Source: Actinomyces viscosus
Lineage (GTDB): Bacteria > Actinomycetota > Actinomycetes > Actinomycetales > Actinomycetaceae
Assembly (NCBI RefSeq): GCF_900637975.1
Contig: NZ_LR134477.1
Span: 1,798,001 to 1,862,000, forward strand
Direction of reading: 5' to 3'
Length of the DNA stretch: 64,000 nucleotides
Below are positions 36,332 through 45,282 of the stretch, piece after piece. A program made the position numbers and the translations under genes. Below the pieces are notes generated by a model that worked only from the letters and a program-made list of their open reading frames with translations, did not search any database and was not told where the DNA came from. Positions within the stretch are counted from its first letter, which is position 1; the number at the start of each line of letters is the position of its first letter.

Positions 36332-36898
36332 TGTTCTTCGTTCCTGACTCAGGGGATGTGGACGTGGTGCCCGGGGCCCGGACGGCCGGTGCGGACGGCC
36401 AGGCGACGGCGGAGCGTCGGCAGTGCGTCAGCAGCGCGTCGGCAGCGCGTCGGCAGAGTGCCGCTGGGACGGTCGGGCGCGAGCGGGGTGCTGCGCCACG
36501 GCCTCGGGTACCGCGGCACAGTCTATGGACGAAGGGGAGCCTCACCCAGGGCGCGGGCAACATCGCGGCTTTGAGGCGCGTCACGTCGGAGGGGCGGCAG
36601 CGTTGCGGGGCGTGGCCACTGCGGCAGCCTGTCGATACTGCACGAGGTCTCGGTACTACTGGAGGAGGTGCGGATGTACTCCACGAGACTCCGGGTCACG
36701 TGCAGTGCGGTTAGCCCTCATCCAGTGGGACCCGAGGCTCGTACAGTAGACCCTCCCCAGACCCTCCCCTGAGCGGCGCACTCAGCGCCTCAACGGACTC
36801 GAACGACTCTTATGGATATCGCGTTTTCGTTGCTATGACGGCGGTTTGCTGGGGTCGCTCGGGGTGCGGGCGGTAGTGGGCGGGGCTATACTGTACAT
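36332..36898. other. Intergenic region between divergent fprA and the DUF222/HNH gene
   Basis: 567 bases without a supported gene. It contains short direct repeats of the type CAGCAGCGCGTCGG near 36425-36460, the 20-base motif described at 36823, and the promoter of the DUF222 gene at its right end. Small open frames exist on the plus strand but match no family known to me. Confidence 0.5.
36823..36842 (+). repeat. 20-base motif also present at 62121-62140
   Basis: GTTTTCGTTGCT(A/G)TGACGGC occurs here and at 62121-62140 with one mismatch, both times in a long intergenic region on the plus strand: 57 bases before the first base of a plus-strand DUF222 promoter region here, and before menG there. 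Two copies this long in 64 kb are unlikely by chance. It may be a regulator site. Confidence 0.55.
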
Positions 36899-36906
36899 AT
36901 GTTCGA
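36887..36906 (+). promoter_or_regulatory. Leaderless promoter with LexA-like site at the DUF222/HNH gene
   Basis: TATACT (36887-36892) lies six bases before the ATG at 36899, leaving no room for a ribosome binding site, so transcription probably starts at the A of ATG. CTGTACATATGTTCGA (36891-36906) overlaps both. Its right half GTTCGA is the perfect half site of the actinobacterial SOS box TCGAACN4GTTCGA; the left half agrees at three of six positions. Mycobacterial 13E12 relatives include LexA-controlled genes. LexA binding here is an inference. Confidence 0.5.
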
Positions 36907-39905
36907 AGAGGGCGTGCTTCCCTGTGACCCGGCTGTTGTGGTGCCGGGCGGGGTGGGCGCGCCCGCCGGGGTCGCGGCACCGGGCCCGGGCCCGCAGCCG
37001 GTGCCGGCGGAGGAGGTAGCGGGTGTACTGGCGTCCCTGGGTGCGGGTGGGGTGCTGGCCGGCGTGGTCGAGGGTCTGCTGGCCCGCCTGCTGGTGGACA
37101 CCCAGGGGCCCAACGGCGAAAGCCCCACCGCCGCCGACGACGCCGACGGCGCTGATACTGGCGCTGGCTCTCAGGGCCCCGGCACCGCCGGGGCGGACTT
37201 CACCGGCGGCGCTGATGCTGCTGCCGGTGCTGGTGGTGGGGTGGCTGCGGGCCTGTTCGCCGGTGAGCCGTGCGGTGATGCGGTTCTGGTGGCTGCTGCC
37301 GAGCGCTACCGGGCACTGGGGGTGGAGGAGGCCGCCTCCTCAGAACTCATGGCCCTGGGGGCTGAGGGTCTGGGGGAGCTGGTGGCGGCCTGCCACCGCC
37401 TGGCGGCCTGGGCCGCCTGGGGTGAGGCCCTGGCGGCGGCCTGCCTGACCGGGTGCGAGGAGCTGTCGACCCACCCCGGACAGTGGGGCCCAGCAGGCAC
37501 CGTGTCCCCCGTGGTGGGCTATGACGAGCGGCGCTTGAACACCACCTGCCTCCTTTCGGCCCGCCTCGGAGTCTCCCGCACCCGGGCCGGGCAGGTCATC
37601 GACCACGGCACCGCCTTGATGAGCGCCGGTTTCGGGCCGGTCGAGGCTATGGAGCGCTGCGGGGTGCTGGACTCAGCCAAAGCCTGCCTGGTAACTCGTC
37701 GTCTCGAGGGGGTGCCCGCCCCGGTGGCCCTGGAGGTCCAAGAGCAGGTGCTGCCCCAGGCGCCCCGGCGCAGCGTCTGCCAGCTGGGACACGACATCGA
37801 GAGAGCCCTCATCCAGGCTGACCCCGACGGCCACGCCGAGCGCGCCCAGGCCAATGCGGCGCGGCGGTGCGTGTCGCGCCCCAGGCCCGCCGGTGAGGGG
37901 GTCTGCCGGGTGAGCATGCTGCTGCCGGCCATGGACGCCCTGCTGCTGGACGCCACCCTGGACGCCATCGCCGCCAGCGCACGCGCCGCCGGCGAGGAAC
38001 GCACCCTGGCCCAGCTACGAGCCGACGCCATCACCAGCATGACCCTGGCCACCCTGCGGGCCAGCCAGCAGACCGCCTGCCAGGAGGCCCCGAACCAGTC
38101 CGGTTCGCGCGCCGCAGAGCAGCAACAGTCAGACTGGGGGCGTCCCGACCATCCCAGCGCTTGCCTACGTCCGCAGGGCGCTCTGGGCGGGGACGCCGGC
38201 GATGCGGGCAGCGGCCTGGAGGGCTCGAGCTTGTCCGGGAGCTCGGGCGCGTCGGTTTCTTTCCCAGCGGTCCCAACGGGTTTCCCGGCTGTTCGAGGTT
38301 CTTGGGCGGGTTGTGCGGCGGCGGGTTCTCACGGCAGCACCGGTACGCGCGCCAGTGCCCCTGTCAGCCACGGCAGCCCCGCCGGCGGGTGTGCCAATAT
38401 TCATGGCGGCGCCTACTGCAGCACCCATGGCAGCGCCTGTGGCCGGGGCTGTGGTGGCGGGTCAGGCACGCCGCCCGATCCCAACGGTCCGGTATCCGGC
38501 GCGATGGGAGATTCTGGCGCGGTGGCGGCCGGCTCGGCAGCCACCGGGGCGATCGGCTCGGGGCGGTTGCTGCCCGACGGGGTGCCCCTGGAAGGACTCC
38601 TCAGCGCCTTGAGCTCCCTGGTGGGATCCACCAGCCCCTGGTGGAGACCCTCACCCACCGGGCGCCTGCCCCTGCCCAACAACATCCGCATCAACGTCAA
38701 CGTCACCGTCCCCCTGACCAGCCTGGTACCACCAGCAGACCCCACCAGCAGCGGCGGCGATCCCGGCGGCGGAGACGGCGACAGTGGTCCCGGTGGCGGT
38801 GGTCTTGCAACCGCGCCTGAGCTCACCGACCGACAGCCGCCCCAGACCACCAGCAGCGGCAGAACCCTGCCCACTACCGGTGGCAGGAGTCTGCCTACTT
38901 CCGGGCGGGGCGTTCCTGCTGCCCCAACCTCTTCGGTGCCCTCCCAGGGGCCCACCTGCCTCGTGCGGGCCGTCGAGGCCGAACCCGCTGCCGGATCCGT
39001 TGACCGGGTTCCTGTCGCAGTGCCCGCTGGGACTGCCCCGCACGCGACAGCACCCACCCCTACGCAGGCCGCCCCTGTCACCGGGGCTGCCACCACAGCC
39101 ACCACAGCCACCGAGACCACCAAGCCCACCAACACCACCGGGCTCACTGATCCCGCCAACGCCACCGAGGTCACTGACCTAGCTGAGCCCGCTGACCCCG
39201 CCGAGGTTGCTGAGGTCTTGATCGGCGCCCGCGGTGCCGGCGGCCACTGCCTGGTGCCTGGCGGCTGGGGGTACCTGGAGGCGCCTGGTCACCGACCCGC
39301 TCAGCGGCACCGTCATCGACGTGGGCCGCAGCCGGTACCGTCCCCCGGCAGGCCTTGCCGACCTGGTGCGCGCCCGCGACCACTCCTGCGTCTACCCCAC
39401 CTGCCAGACCCCCGCCCAGAGGTGCGACATCGACCACCTCACCCCCTGGAGCCAGGGCGGGACCACCAGCCTGGACAACCTGGTCACCCTGTGCCAGGCC
39501 CACCACCGCCTCAAGCACACCCCCGGATGGGCCCTGACCCGCAACGAGGACACCGGGGTGCTGTCCTGGCACACCCCCGACAAGACCGTCTACCAGCGCC
39601 ACCCCGACGCCACCATCAACCGCCTCCCCAAGAAAGTCGGACCGCGCCAGCACTACCTCCCCGGCGCCCAGGTACCCACGACCCTGAGCAACCAGATCAG
39701 CCCCGAGATCATCGACCGGCTCAACACCGCCCTGACCAACACCCACAGCACCAACAACACCAACGACACCAACAGCCCGCTCCGGCTCACCACCCGAGGC
39801 CCCACCCCCGGCCAGAAAGCCGGAGACTACGAAACCACCCCCTACCCCCACGCCACCCACACCCTCGGACCCGCACCCCTCATCGACCAAGCCCCACCCT
39901 TCTAA
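36899..39905 (+). pseudogene. DUF222/HNH endonuclease (13E12 repeat family) gene with a frameshift
   Basis: The first frame (from ATG 36899) carries the DUF222 domain (AERYRALGVEEAASSELMALG, TVSPVVGYDERRLNTTCLLSARLGVSRTRA, LDSAKACLVTRRLEGVPAPVA). A long Gly/Ser/Ala/Pro-rich spacer follows (about 38100-39200). The HNH domain lies in another frame, from about 39222 to stop 39905: WRRLVTDPLSGTVIDVGRSRYRPP, CVYPTCQTPAQRCDIDHLTPWSQGGTTSLDNLVTLC. A one-base loss or two-base gain near 39222-39235 joins them; without it the first frame runs to 40228 over nonsense sequence. The family is nuclease-like and often repeated in genomes, with no settled role. A sequencing error is possible. Confidence 0.78.
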
Positions 39906-40264
39906 CCAGACCGGCGCCACTACGCATTGGTGACCGGGATGTCGGTGAGGCGGGCAGCGATTGCTTCACCAAGTATGTTCTGTCCTCCCGGCAGGTCGAG
40001 AACCACTACGTCCTGGCCAGTGTCCGGCCAGACAGCGGGGAGATGTCGATTCTCTCCCACTTTCAGCTTCGGAACGAAGGTGGATGTCACCGGATGATAC
40101 ACCTTCTCGGCATCCGGATAATCAGCAATGAAGACACGCGAACCACCACTGAGCAGAGTCATACTGCAAGACCCATCCAGCGTCCACCCATGACTCCGTA
40201 CTTTAGAAATATAAGATGGCGGAGATAACAACCCCAATTCCAGCAACATATCGCTGGCAACACT

Positions 40265-41139
40265 GAAGGTTATTCAGGGGCGTGTATGGGGGTTTAGGGG
40301 TTCGGTGTGTTGAATGGGTGACGGCTCGTTGGTCTGAGAGAATCAGATTGCTACATGAAACCTCTCAGGAACGAGCCGTCATGGGTAAGGGTATCACAGG
40401 CCTGGACAGAACGCAGTTGAGCTGCCTGGTGGAAATGGTGCTGGGTGATACTGAGATCTCCTTGGCGCCAAGAATTCTTGGCCCACTGGCCGCGGTGCGG
40501 GCGACGTTGATGTATTTGCGCACCAACACCTCCCAGGAGGCGATCGCCGAGATCATGGGGGTGTCACAGCCGACGATCTCGCGGGCGATCTCGGTGGTCA
40601 CCCGGATCATCGCCAGGGTCTTGGGGCCTGTGCTGGCGACCGTCGAGGAGGTCCCCCATGGGGGCGTGCACATCATCGACGGTACGCTCCTGCCGTGCTG
40701 GAGCTGGAAGGATCGGACGGACCTGTGGTCGGGCAAGCACAAGCGCACCGGCCTGAGCCTGCAAGTACTGGTCAGCCCCGCCGGGCGCCTGCGGTGGGCC
40801 TCAGACCCGCTACCGGGGGCCACCCACGACACCAAGGCCATCACCACCTCCGGTCTCTTGGAGGAGATCGACCCCTCCTGCTGCATCGCCGATAAAGGCT
40901 ACATCGGAACCGGGGTTCTCACCCCCTACAAGAAACCTCCCAACAGTGAGCTCACCAAGGCCCAGAAGCAGGCCAACAAATCCCTAAATGAAATCCGGTA
41001 TGTCGTGGAGAGAACCATCGCGCACATCAAATCCTGGAAGATCCTGGCCCACGACTACAGGCGCCCCCTGCACACCTTCAAAGAAACTATCACAGCCACC
41101 CTAGCCCTCTACGCCTACACCAACCCCTGAATAACCTTC
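40265..41139 (+). mobile_element. IS5-type insertion sequence with 3-bp target duplication
   Basis: An 875-base element bounded by perfect 16-bp inverted repeats GAAGGTTATTCAGGGG, with ACT directly repeated on both sides (40262-40264 and 41140-41142). A 3-bp duplication and this size agree with small IS5-family groups (IS427/IS1031-like); the subgroup is an inference. One transposase gene fills it and its stop codon lies inside the right repeat. Confidence 0.9.
40381..41130 (+). CDS. IS5-family transposase
   Basis: A 249-residue transposase. The N-terminal HTH reads SQEAIAEIMGVSQPTISRAI (51-70). The DDE catalytic fold follows with Asp100 in VHIIDGTLLPCW, Asp171 in CIADKGYIGTG and a conserved Glu in NEIRYVVERTIAHIKSW. 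ATG 40381 is chosen over the upstream 40282 because the fold starts at once and the upstream part lies across the element's end region. The frame is intact, so the element is probably mobile. Confidence 0.92.
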   Translation: MGKGITGLDRTQLSCLVEMVLGDTEISLAPRILGPLAAVRATLMYLRTNTSQEAIAEIMGVSQPTISRAISVVTRIIARVLGPVLATVEEVPHGGVHIIDGTLLPCWSWKDRTDLWSGKHKRTGLSLQVLVSPAGRLRWASDPLPGATHDTKAITTSGLLEEIDPSCCIADKGYIGTGVLTPYKKPPNSELTKAQKQANKSLNEIRYVVERTIAHIKSWKILAHDYRRPLHTFKETITATLALYAYTNP

Positions 41140-42496
41140 ACTGAACAGGAGTGTTCCAATCAGAAATTTTCCAACCCTGGTCACGCCACTCATCGACAGC
41201 CTCGCAGTCTTCCCGCCCATCGTCACATCCACGCCCTCGGGCCCCTTGCCCACCGGACCGGTAGCCTCCGGCAGTGCCGTCGACGACGGAGCCTCACTCG
41301 CACTCGGTGACGCACCGGCTTCGGCGGGCTTCGAGGGCGTCAGCGTGATCTCCACGCGGCGGTTGGCCTGCTTGTTCTCCTCGGAGTCATTGGGCACCCG
41401 AGGAGCAGACTCCCCTTTACCCGACACCGACTGCTTCCACTTCGACAGGTCCGTCAGCGTCTTGAGCCGCTCAGCCACCGCCTTGGCGCGACGCTCCGAC
41501 AGATCCTGGTTGTGCGCATCATCAGCCACGTCATCCGTGTGACCCGTGATCGTCAGATCACCACCAGACGGATACTTCTTGATCTGCTCCACCACACTCG
41601 CCAACACACTGTCAGCCTGAGCCGAGAGCTGATCGGAGTCAGTTGCGAAGGTGACATCCCCGGCCACCGCCACCGTCGTCGACTTCTCATCCTGCTTCGT
41701 ATCCGACGAACCATCAGCAGCCACCCTCAACCCCTCAAGCTTGAACGGACCGGAACTCTCTTGCGCCATTTCAGCATTGGACAGAGCATCGGCGACTGAG
41801 TAACTAACCTCATCAGCACCGACCACAGGCACACCTGTAACCACACCCAGGTTTGGCAGGAGTATCTCAACATTTTTAATACTGTCATCCGGAGCAGCAA
41901 AGACGGCAAACATCTCGACCTGCTTCTCCTTACCGATCCCATCAAGAACCCCATCACTGCTCTTATTCAGATCGGAGAACACCACTCCATTCTCCAAGGA
42001 CATCATCAAGACACCTCTAAGCGAGTAAAATCCGTCCTCGGAAAGCGCCTGACTGAGCATCGGGGACGAGGACGATTCCGGCGCCTCCGAGTTCATGACG
42101 ACGCCCAAGCGGACCACAGACTGCTTCCCCTTGACGACAACAGGCCCCACTTCAACATTCAGCGCAATACCCTCATACTCGGTCTCCAGCATCACACCAC
42201 TCTGCGAGCCGGTCGACGTCGCCGCTGCACGAGCAGAGGTCGCAGAACCCGCCCCCTTCCCCGAGGCGGAGCCACTCTTTCTCAGCATCCCGCATCCGGC
42301 CAGTACGACACCCGCGCCGACCAGGGCGGGCAGGGACAGGACACTGCGGCGAGTCAGCTGGGCGCGGCGATCAGTCGACGGCGGCGTGAAGGACGGCATA
42401 TCGGGGACCTTTCGGCACATCGGGAATATGTGCCCGCCAGGCTAGCCCTGCAAGCCCCACACGCACGATGGGCAGGTACCCGTCTCTCCCCATCGG

Positions 42497-42518
42497 CTCC
42501 CCATCCCCCTATGGGGAG
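42497..42518. terminator. Small hairpin, possible terminator of the nuo-polyprenyl synthase operon
   Basis: A perfect 8-bp stem (CTCCCCAT 42497-42504, ATGGGGAG 42511-42518) with a 6-base loop lies 54 bases past the stop of the polyprenyl synthase gene, at the end of the long minus-strand operon. No T run follows. Next to it is a short direct repeat, TAGTCATGGG, on the plus strand. Confidence 0.45.
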
Positions 42519-42571
42519 TCATGGGTAGTCATGGGCAGTGACAGCGAGCTGCGTACCCCGACGGCGCCCTC

Positions 42572-43678
42572 TCAGGCGGCCCGGTCCACGAGAATGCGGG
42601 CGAAGTCCTCCATGGCGGCACGCACCTGGGTCACCCGCTCGCCGGCGTCGGCCACCGCGGCCGCGGCGGCCTCGCCCTCGACGCCGGCCTCGGCCAGGCG
42701 CCGTCGGGTCCCGCCGATGACGGCCTCCTCCAGACCCTCAAGTCCCTGAACCGCCTCCGCCGCCCAGGCCATGGCCATCTCGCGGGTGCGGGCCAGGACC
42801 GGGTGCTCCCGCAGCCGGGCGACGACGTCGGCCAGGAAGGCGTCGTCGGACAGGTCACCGGTGGACAGGCGAGAGAGGATCGCCTGGCCGGCGGCGTCGA
42901 GCTCACCGGCCGCCAGAGCCTTGCGCAGGAGCAGGACCGGCATGGTGTCCACGCCCTCGCGCAGGTCGGTGCCGGGGGTCTTGCCGGTGGTGGCCGAGTC
43001 GCTCATGAGGTCGATGACGTCGTCGGCCAGCTGGAAGGCCACCCCGATCTTCTCGCCGAAGTCCTCGACGATCCGCTCAGTGCGCTCCCCGGCGCCGGTG
43101 AGCATCGCCCCGTAGCGGGCCGAGACGGCGATGAGGGAGCCGGTCTTGTCCGCCAGGACCTGGATGTAGTGGTCCACCGGGTCGGTGCCCGAGGGGCGCG
43201 GCAGGGTCTCGTGCAGCTGCCCCATGCACAGGCGCTCGAAGGTCTTGGCATGGGCCATGACGGCCTCGGGTCCCAGGGCCGCCACGAGCTGGGAGGCGCG
43301 GGCCACGAGGACGTCGCCGGTGAGGATGGCGGCGGAGTTGCCCCATACGGTCTGGGCGCTCGGGGCGCCGCGGCGCAGCGGGGCCTCGTCCATGACGTCG
43401 TCGTGGTAGAGGGTGGCGATATGGGTCAGCTCCACGGCCACGCCCGCGTCACGGATCTGCTCGCCGGTGGCCAGGGCCGGGTCGCCGAGCTGGGCGGTCA
43501 GCAGGGCCAGGACCGGACGCAGACGCTTGCCCCCGGCCTCGGCCAGGTGCGAGGTCGGCGGGTTGATGGTCTCATCCGCACTGGTGACCACCTCCATGAG
43601 GCGGTCCTCGATGGCCTGGAGGGCGGGAACGATGCGCGCCTCCAGCTGGGGCGCGCTCAGCGGCAATGATCCGATCAC
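42572..43678 (-). CDS. All-trans polyprenyl diphosphate synthase (menaquinone side chain)
   Basis: A 368-residue isoprenyl synthase with both aspartate-rich motifs: D93DVMD97 in TLYHDDVMDEAPLRRG and the second in FQLADDVIDLMSD. GGKRLRPVLALL opens the domain. It extends allylic diphosphates with isopentenyl diphosphate. The start overlaps the stop of nuoN (ATGA), so it is translated from the nuo message, which suggests it makes the isoprenoid tail of menaquinone (heptaprenyl to nonaprenyl type). Chain length cannot be read safely; the residues before the first motif are bulky-poor (Ile, Ala). Confidence 0.88.
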   Translation of the reverse strand: MIGSLPLSAPQLEARIVPALQAIEDRLMEVVTSADETINPPTSHLAEAGGKRLRPVLALLTAQLGDPALATGEQIRDAGVAVELTHIATLYHDDVMDEAPLRRGAPSAQTVWGNSAAILTGDVLVARASQLVAALGPEAVMAHAKTFERLCMGQLHETLPRPSGTDPVDHYIQVLADKTGSLIAVSARYGAMLTGAGERTERIVEDFGEKIGVAFQLADDVIDLMSDSATTGKTPGTDLREGVDTMPVLLLRKALAAGELDAAGQAILSRLSTGDLSDDAFLADVVARLREHPVLARTREMAMAWAAEAVQGLEGLEEAVIGGTRRRLAEAGVEGEAAAAAVADAGERVTQVRAAMEDFARILVDRAA

Positions 43679-45282
43679 GGAAGGAGCATAGCCGTACGGT
43701 CGAACAGGTCGAAGGCGGCCTGCGGCAGAATACCCAGCCCGATTGTGGCCATCACCGCAACACTGACCGCCAGGATGATCGGGCCGTTGCTGGCCACGAC
43801 CACCGAGCGCTCGCCGTCGGGCTCATGGAAGAACATGAGCACGATGAGCCGCATGTAGAAGAAGGCGGTGACGGCCGAGCAGACGACCGCCAGCACCACG
43901 AGGGGCACCCCGTGGCCGCTCAGCCCGGTGGCGAAGAGACGGAACTTGGCCATGAAGCCGGCCGTCAGGGGCACGCCCGCGAAGGACAGCAGGAACACGG
44001 TCATGGCGCCGGCCGCCCAGGGGCTACGGCGTCCCAGGCCCTTGAAGGCCTCCAGATCGCCGTCCTCGCCGCCCACGGAGCCGTCGCGGTTGGAGCGCAC
44101 CAGGGCGATGATGCCGAAGGCGCCCACGGTGGCCACCCCGTAGGTCAGGGCGTAGAAGCTGAGCGCGGAGATCGCCTCCTTGGAGTAGGCGAGGATACCG
44201 ATGAGCATGAAGCCGGCGTGGGCGATGGCGGAGTAGGCGAGCATGCGCTTGACGTCGCGCTGGACGACGCCGACGACGGTGCCCACGAGCATGGTCAGCG
44301 CCGCCACGGCCCACAGGGCGGGCGCCAGGTCCCAGCCCATGGCCCCGGCGATGACGTAGTAGAAGCGCACGAGGGCCAGGAAGGCCGCGGCCTTGACCCC
44401 GGCGGCCATGAAGCCGGTGACCGGGGTGGGGGCGCCCTGGTAGACGTCCGGGCTCCAGGCGTGGAAGGGCACGGCCGCCACCTTGAACAGCAGGCCGACG
44501 ATCACCAGCGTGAGACCGGCCAGGATGAGCCAGTCCTGCCCCTGCACGGTGCGCACCGCCTCGCCGAGGCTGCGGTAGTCGACGGCGCCGGCCACCCCGT
44601 AGAGCAAGGCCGAGCCCATGAGGAGGAAGGCGGAGGCGAAGGCGCCCAGCACGAAGTACTTCAGCGCCGCCTCCTGGCTGAGCAGCCTGCGGTGACGGGC
44701 CGTGGCCGCCAGGATGTAGAGGGGCAGGGAGATCATCTCCAGGATGACGAACAGCGTGATGAGGTCGCTGCTGGCCCCGAAGAGCATCATGCCGCCCAGG
44801 GAGAACAGGGTCAGCGGGAAGACCTCGGTGGTGGTCCACCCCGCCAGGAGGGACTCGCTCTCCTCCGCGCTGCCGGGCCGGTCGGCGGCCTGGGCCGCGA
44901 AGGCGCCGTCGCCGACGGCGGTGCGGTCGGCCATGACCAGGACGGCCAGCAGCCCGATGACCAGGAGGATGCCCTGGGCGGCGATCGAGAAGGGGTCCTC
45001 GGTCAGGCCCGCGGACATGCGGGCGCCCGGAAGGAAGCCCTCGGCGCCCTGGTAGCTCGCCTCGACGGCGGCCCCGGCGGCCTTGACCTCGTCCCAGCGC
45101 AGGAAGAGGGACACCCCGGAGGCCAGAATGGCCAGGACGCTCAGCGTGGCCTGGACGGCCAGGCGAGCGGGACGGGCGATGAAGGCCTCCACGAGGACAC
45201 CCAGGACACCGGCTCCCAGGATGATGAGCACCGGCGTCAGAGCGTCCCAGTTGACGATCGGGGCAGTGTCTGAGGGGCTCAC
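43675..45282 (-). CDS. nuoN: NADH-quinone oxidoreductase subunit N
   Basis: A 535-residue antiporter-like complex I subunit with about 14 helices. Visible are FLRWDE, the conserved lysines in the central broken helices, GMMLFGASSDLITLFVILEMISLPLYILAATAR, and SPDVYQGAPTPVTGFMAAGVKAAAF typical of NuoN. It takes part in proton pumping in the membrane arm. GTG start overlaps the nuoM stop, and its stop overlaps the polyprenyl synthase start. Confidence 0.96.
   Translation of the reverse strand: MSPSDTAPIVNWDALTPVLIILGAGVLGVLVEAFIARPARLAVQATLSVLAILASGVSLFLRWDEVKAAGAAVEASYQGAEGFLPGARMSAGLTEDPFSIAAQGILLVIGLLAVLVMADRTAVGDGAFAAQAADRPGSAEESESLLAGWTTTEVFPLTLFSLGGMMLFGASSDLITLFVILEMISLPLYILAATARHRRLLSQEAALKYFVLGAFASAFLLMGSALLYGVAGAVDYRSLGEAVRTVQGQDWLILAGLTLVIVGLLFKVAAVPFHAWSPDVYQGAPTPVTGFMAAGVKAAAFLALVRFYYVIAGAMGWDLAPALWAVAALTMLVGTVVGVVQRDVKRMLAYSAIAHAGFMLIGILAYSKEAISALSFYALTYGVATVGAFGIIALVRSNRDGSVGGEDGDLEAFKGLGRRSPWAAGAMTVFLLSFAGVPLTAGFMAKFRLFATGLSGHGVPLVVLAVVCSAVTAFFYMRLIVLMFFHEPDGERSVVVASNGPIILAVSVAVMATIGLGILPQAAFDLFDRTAMLLP

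Larger units (their letters stand above)
39920..42399 (-). pseudogene. OmpA-domain lipoprotein gene split by an IS5-type element
   Basis: The 5' part (42399-41140) codes a lipoprotein: twin-Arg and hydrophobic leader with lipobox LAGC (Cys36), a variable domain (about 60-240), then an OmpA-like peptidoglycan-binding domain (VTFATDSDQLSAQADSVLAS, TITGHTDDVADDAHNQDLSERRAKAVAERL, ANRRVEITL). The 3' part (40261-39920, 113 codons) begins VASDMLLELGLLSPPSYIS and ends IPVTNA. Removing the element and one ACT gives an unbroken frame of 533 residues. The start ATG 42399 has AAAGG upstream. OmpA domains on Gram-positive lipoproteins bind peptidoglycan. The leftover 5' frame still makes most of the protein, so partial function is conceivable. 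Confidence 0.85.

Noticed and set aside
36425..36460. Short direct repeats of CAGCGCGTCGG type
   Set aside because: Only two to three imperfect units without spacers; not a CRISPR array. No CRISPR or cas gene was seen in the window.
39906..40228. C-terminal continuation of the 36899 frame past the HNH domain
   Set aside because: It is an artefact of the frameshift. The sequence there is the complement of the 3' part of the OmpA-domain lipoprotein gene.
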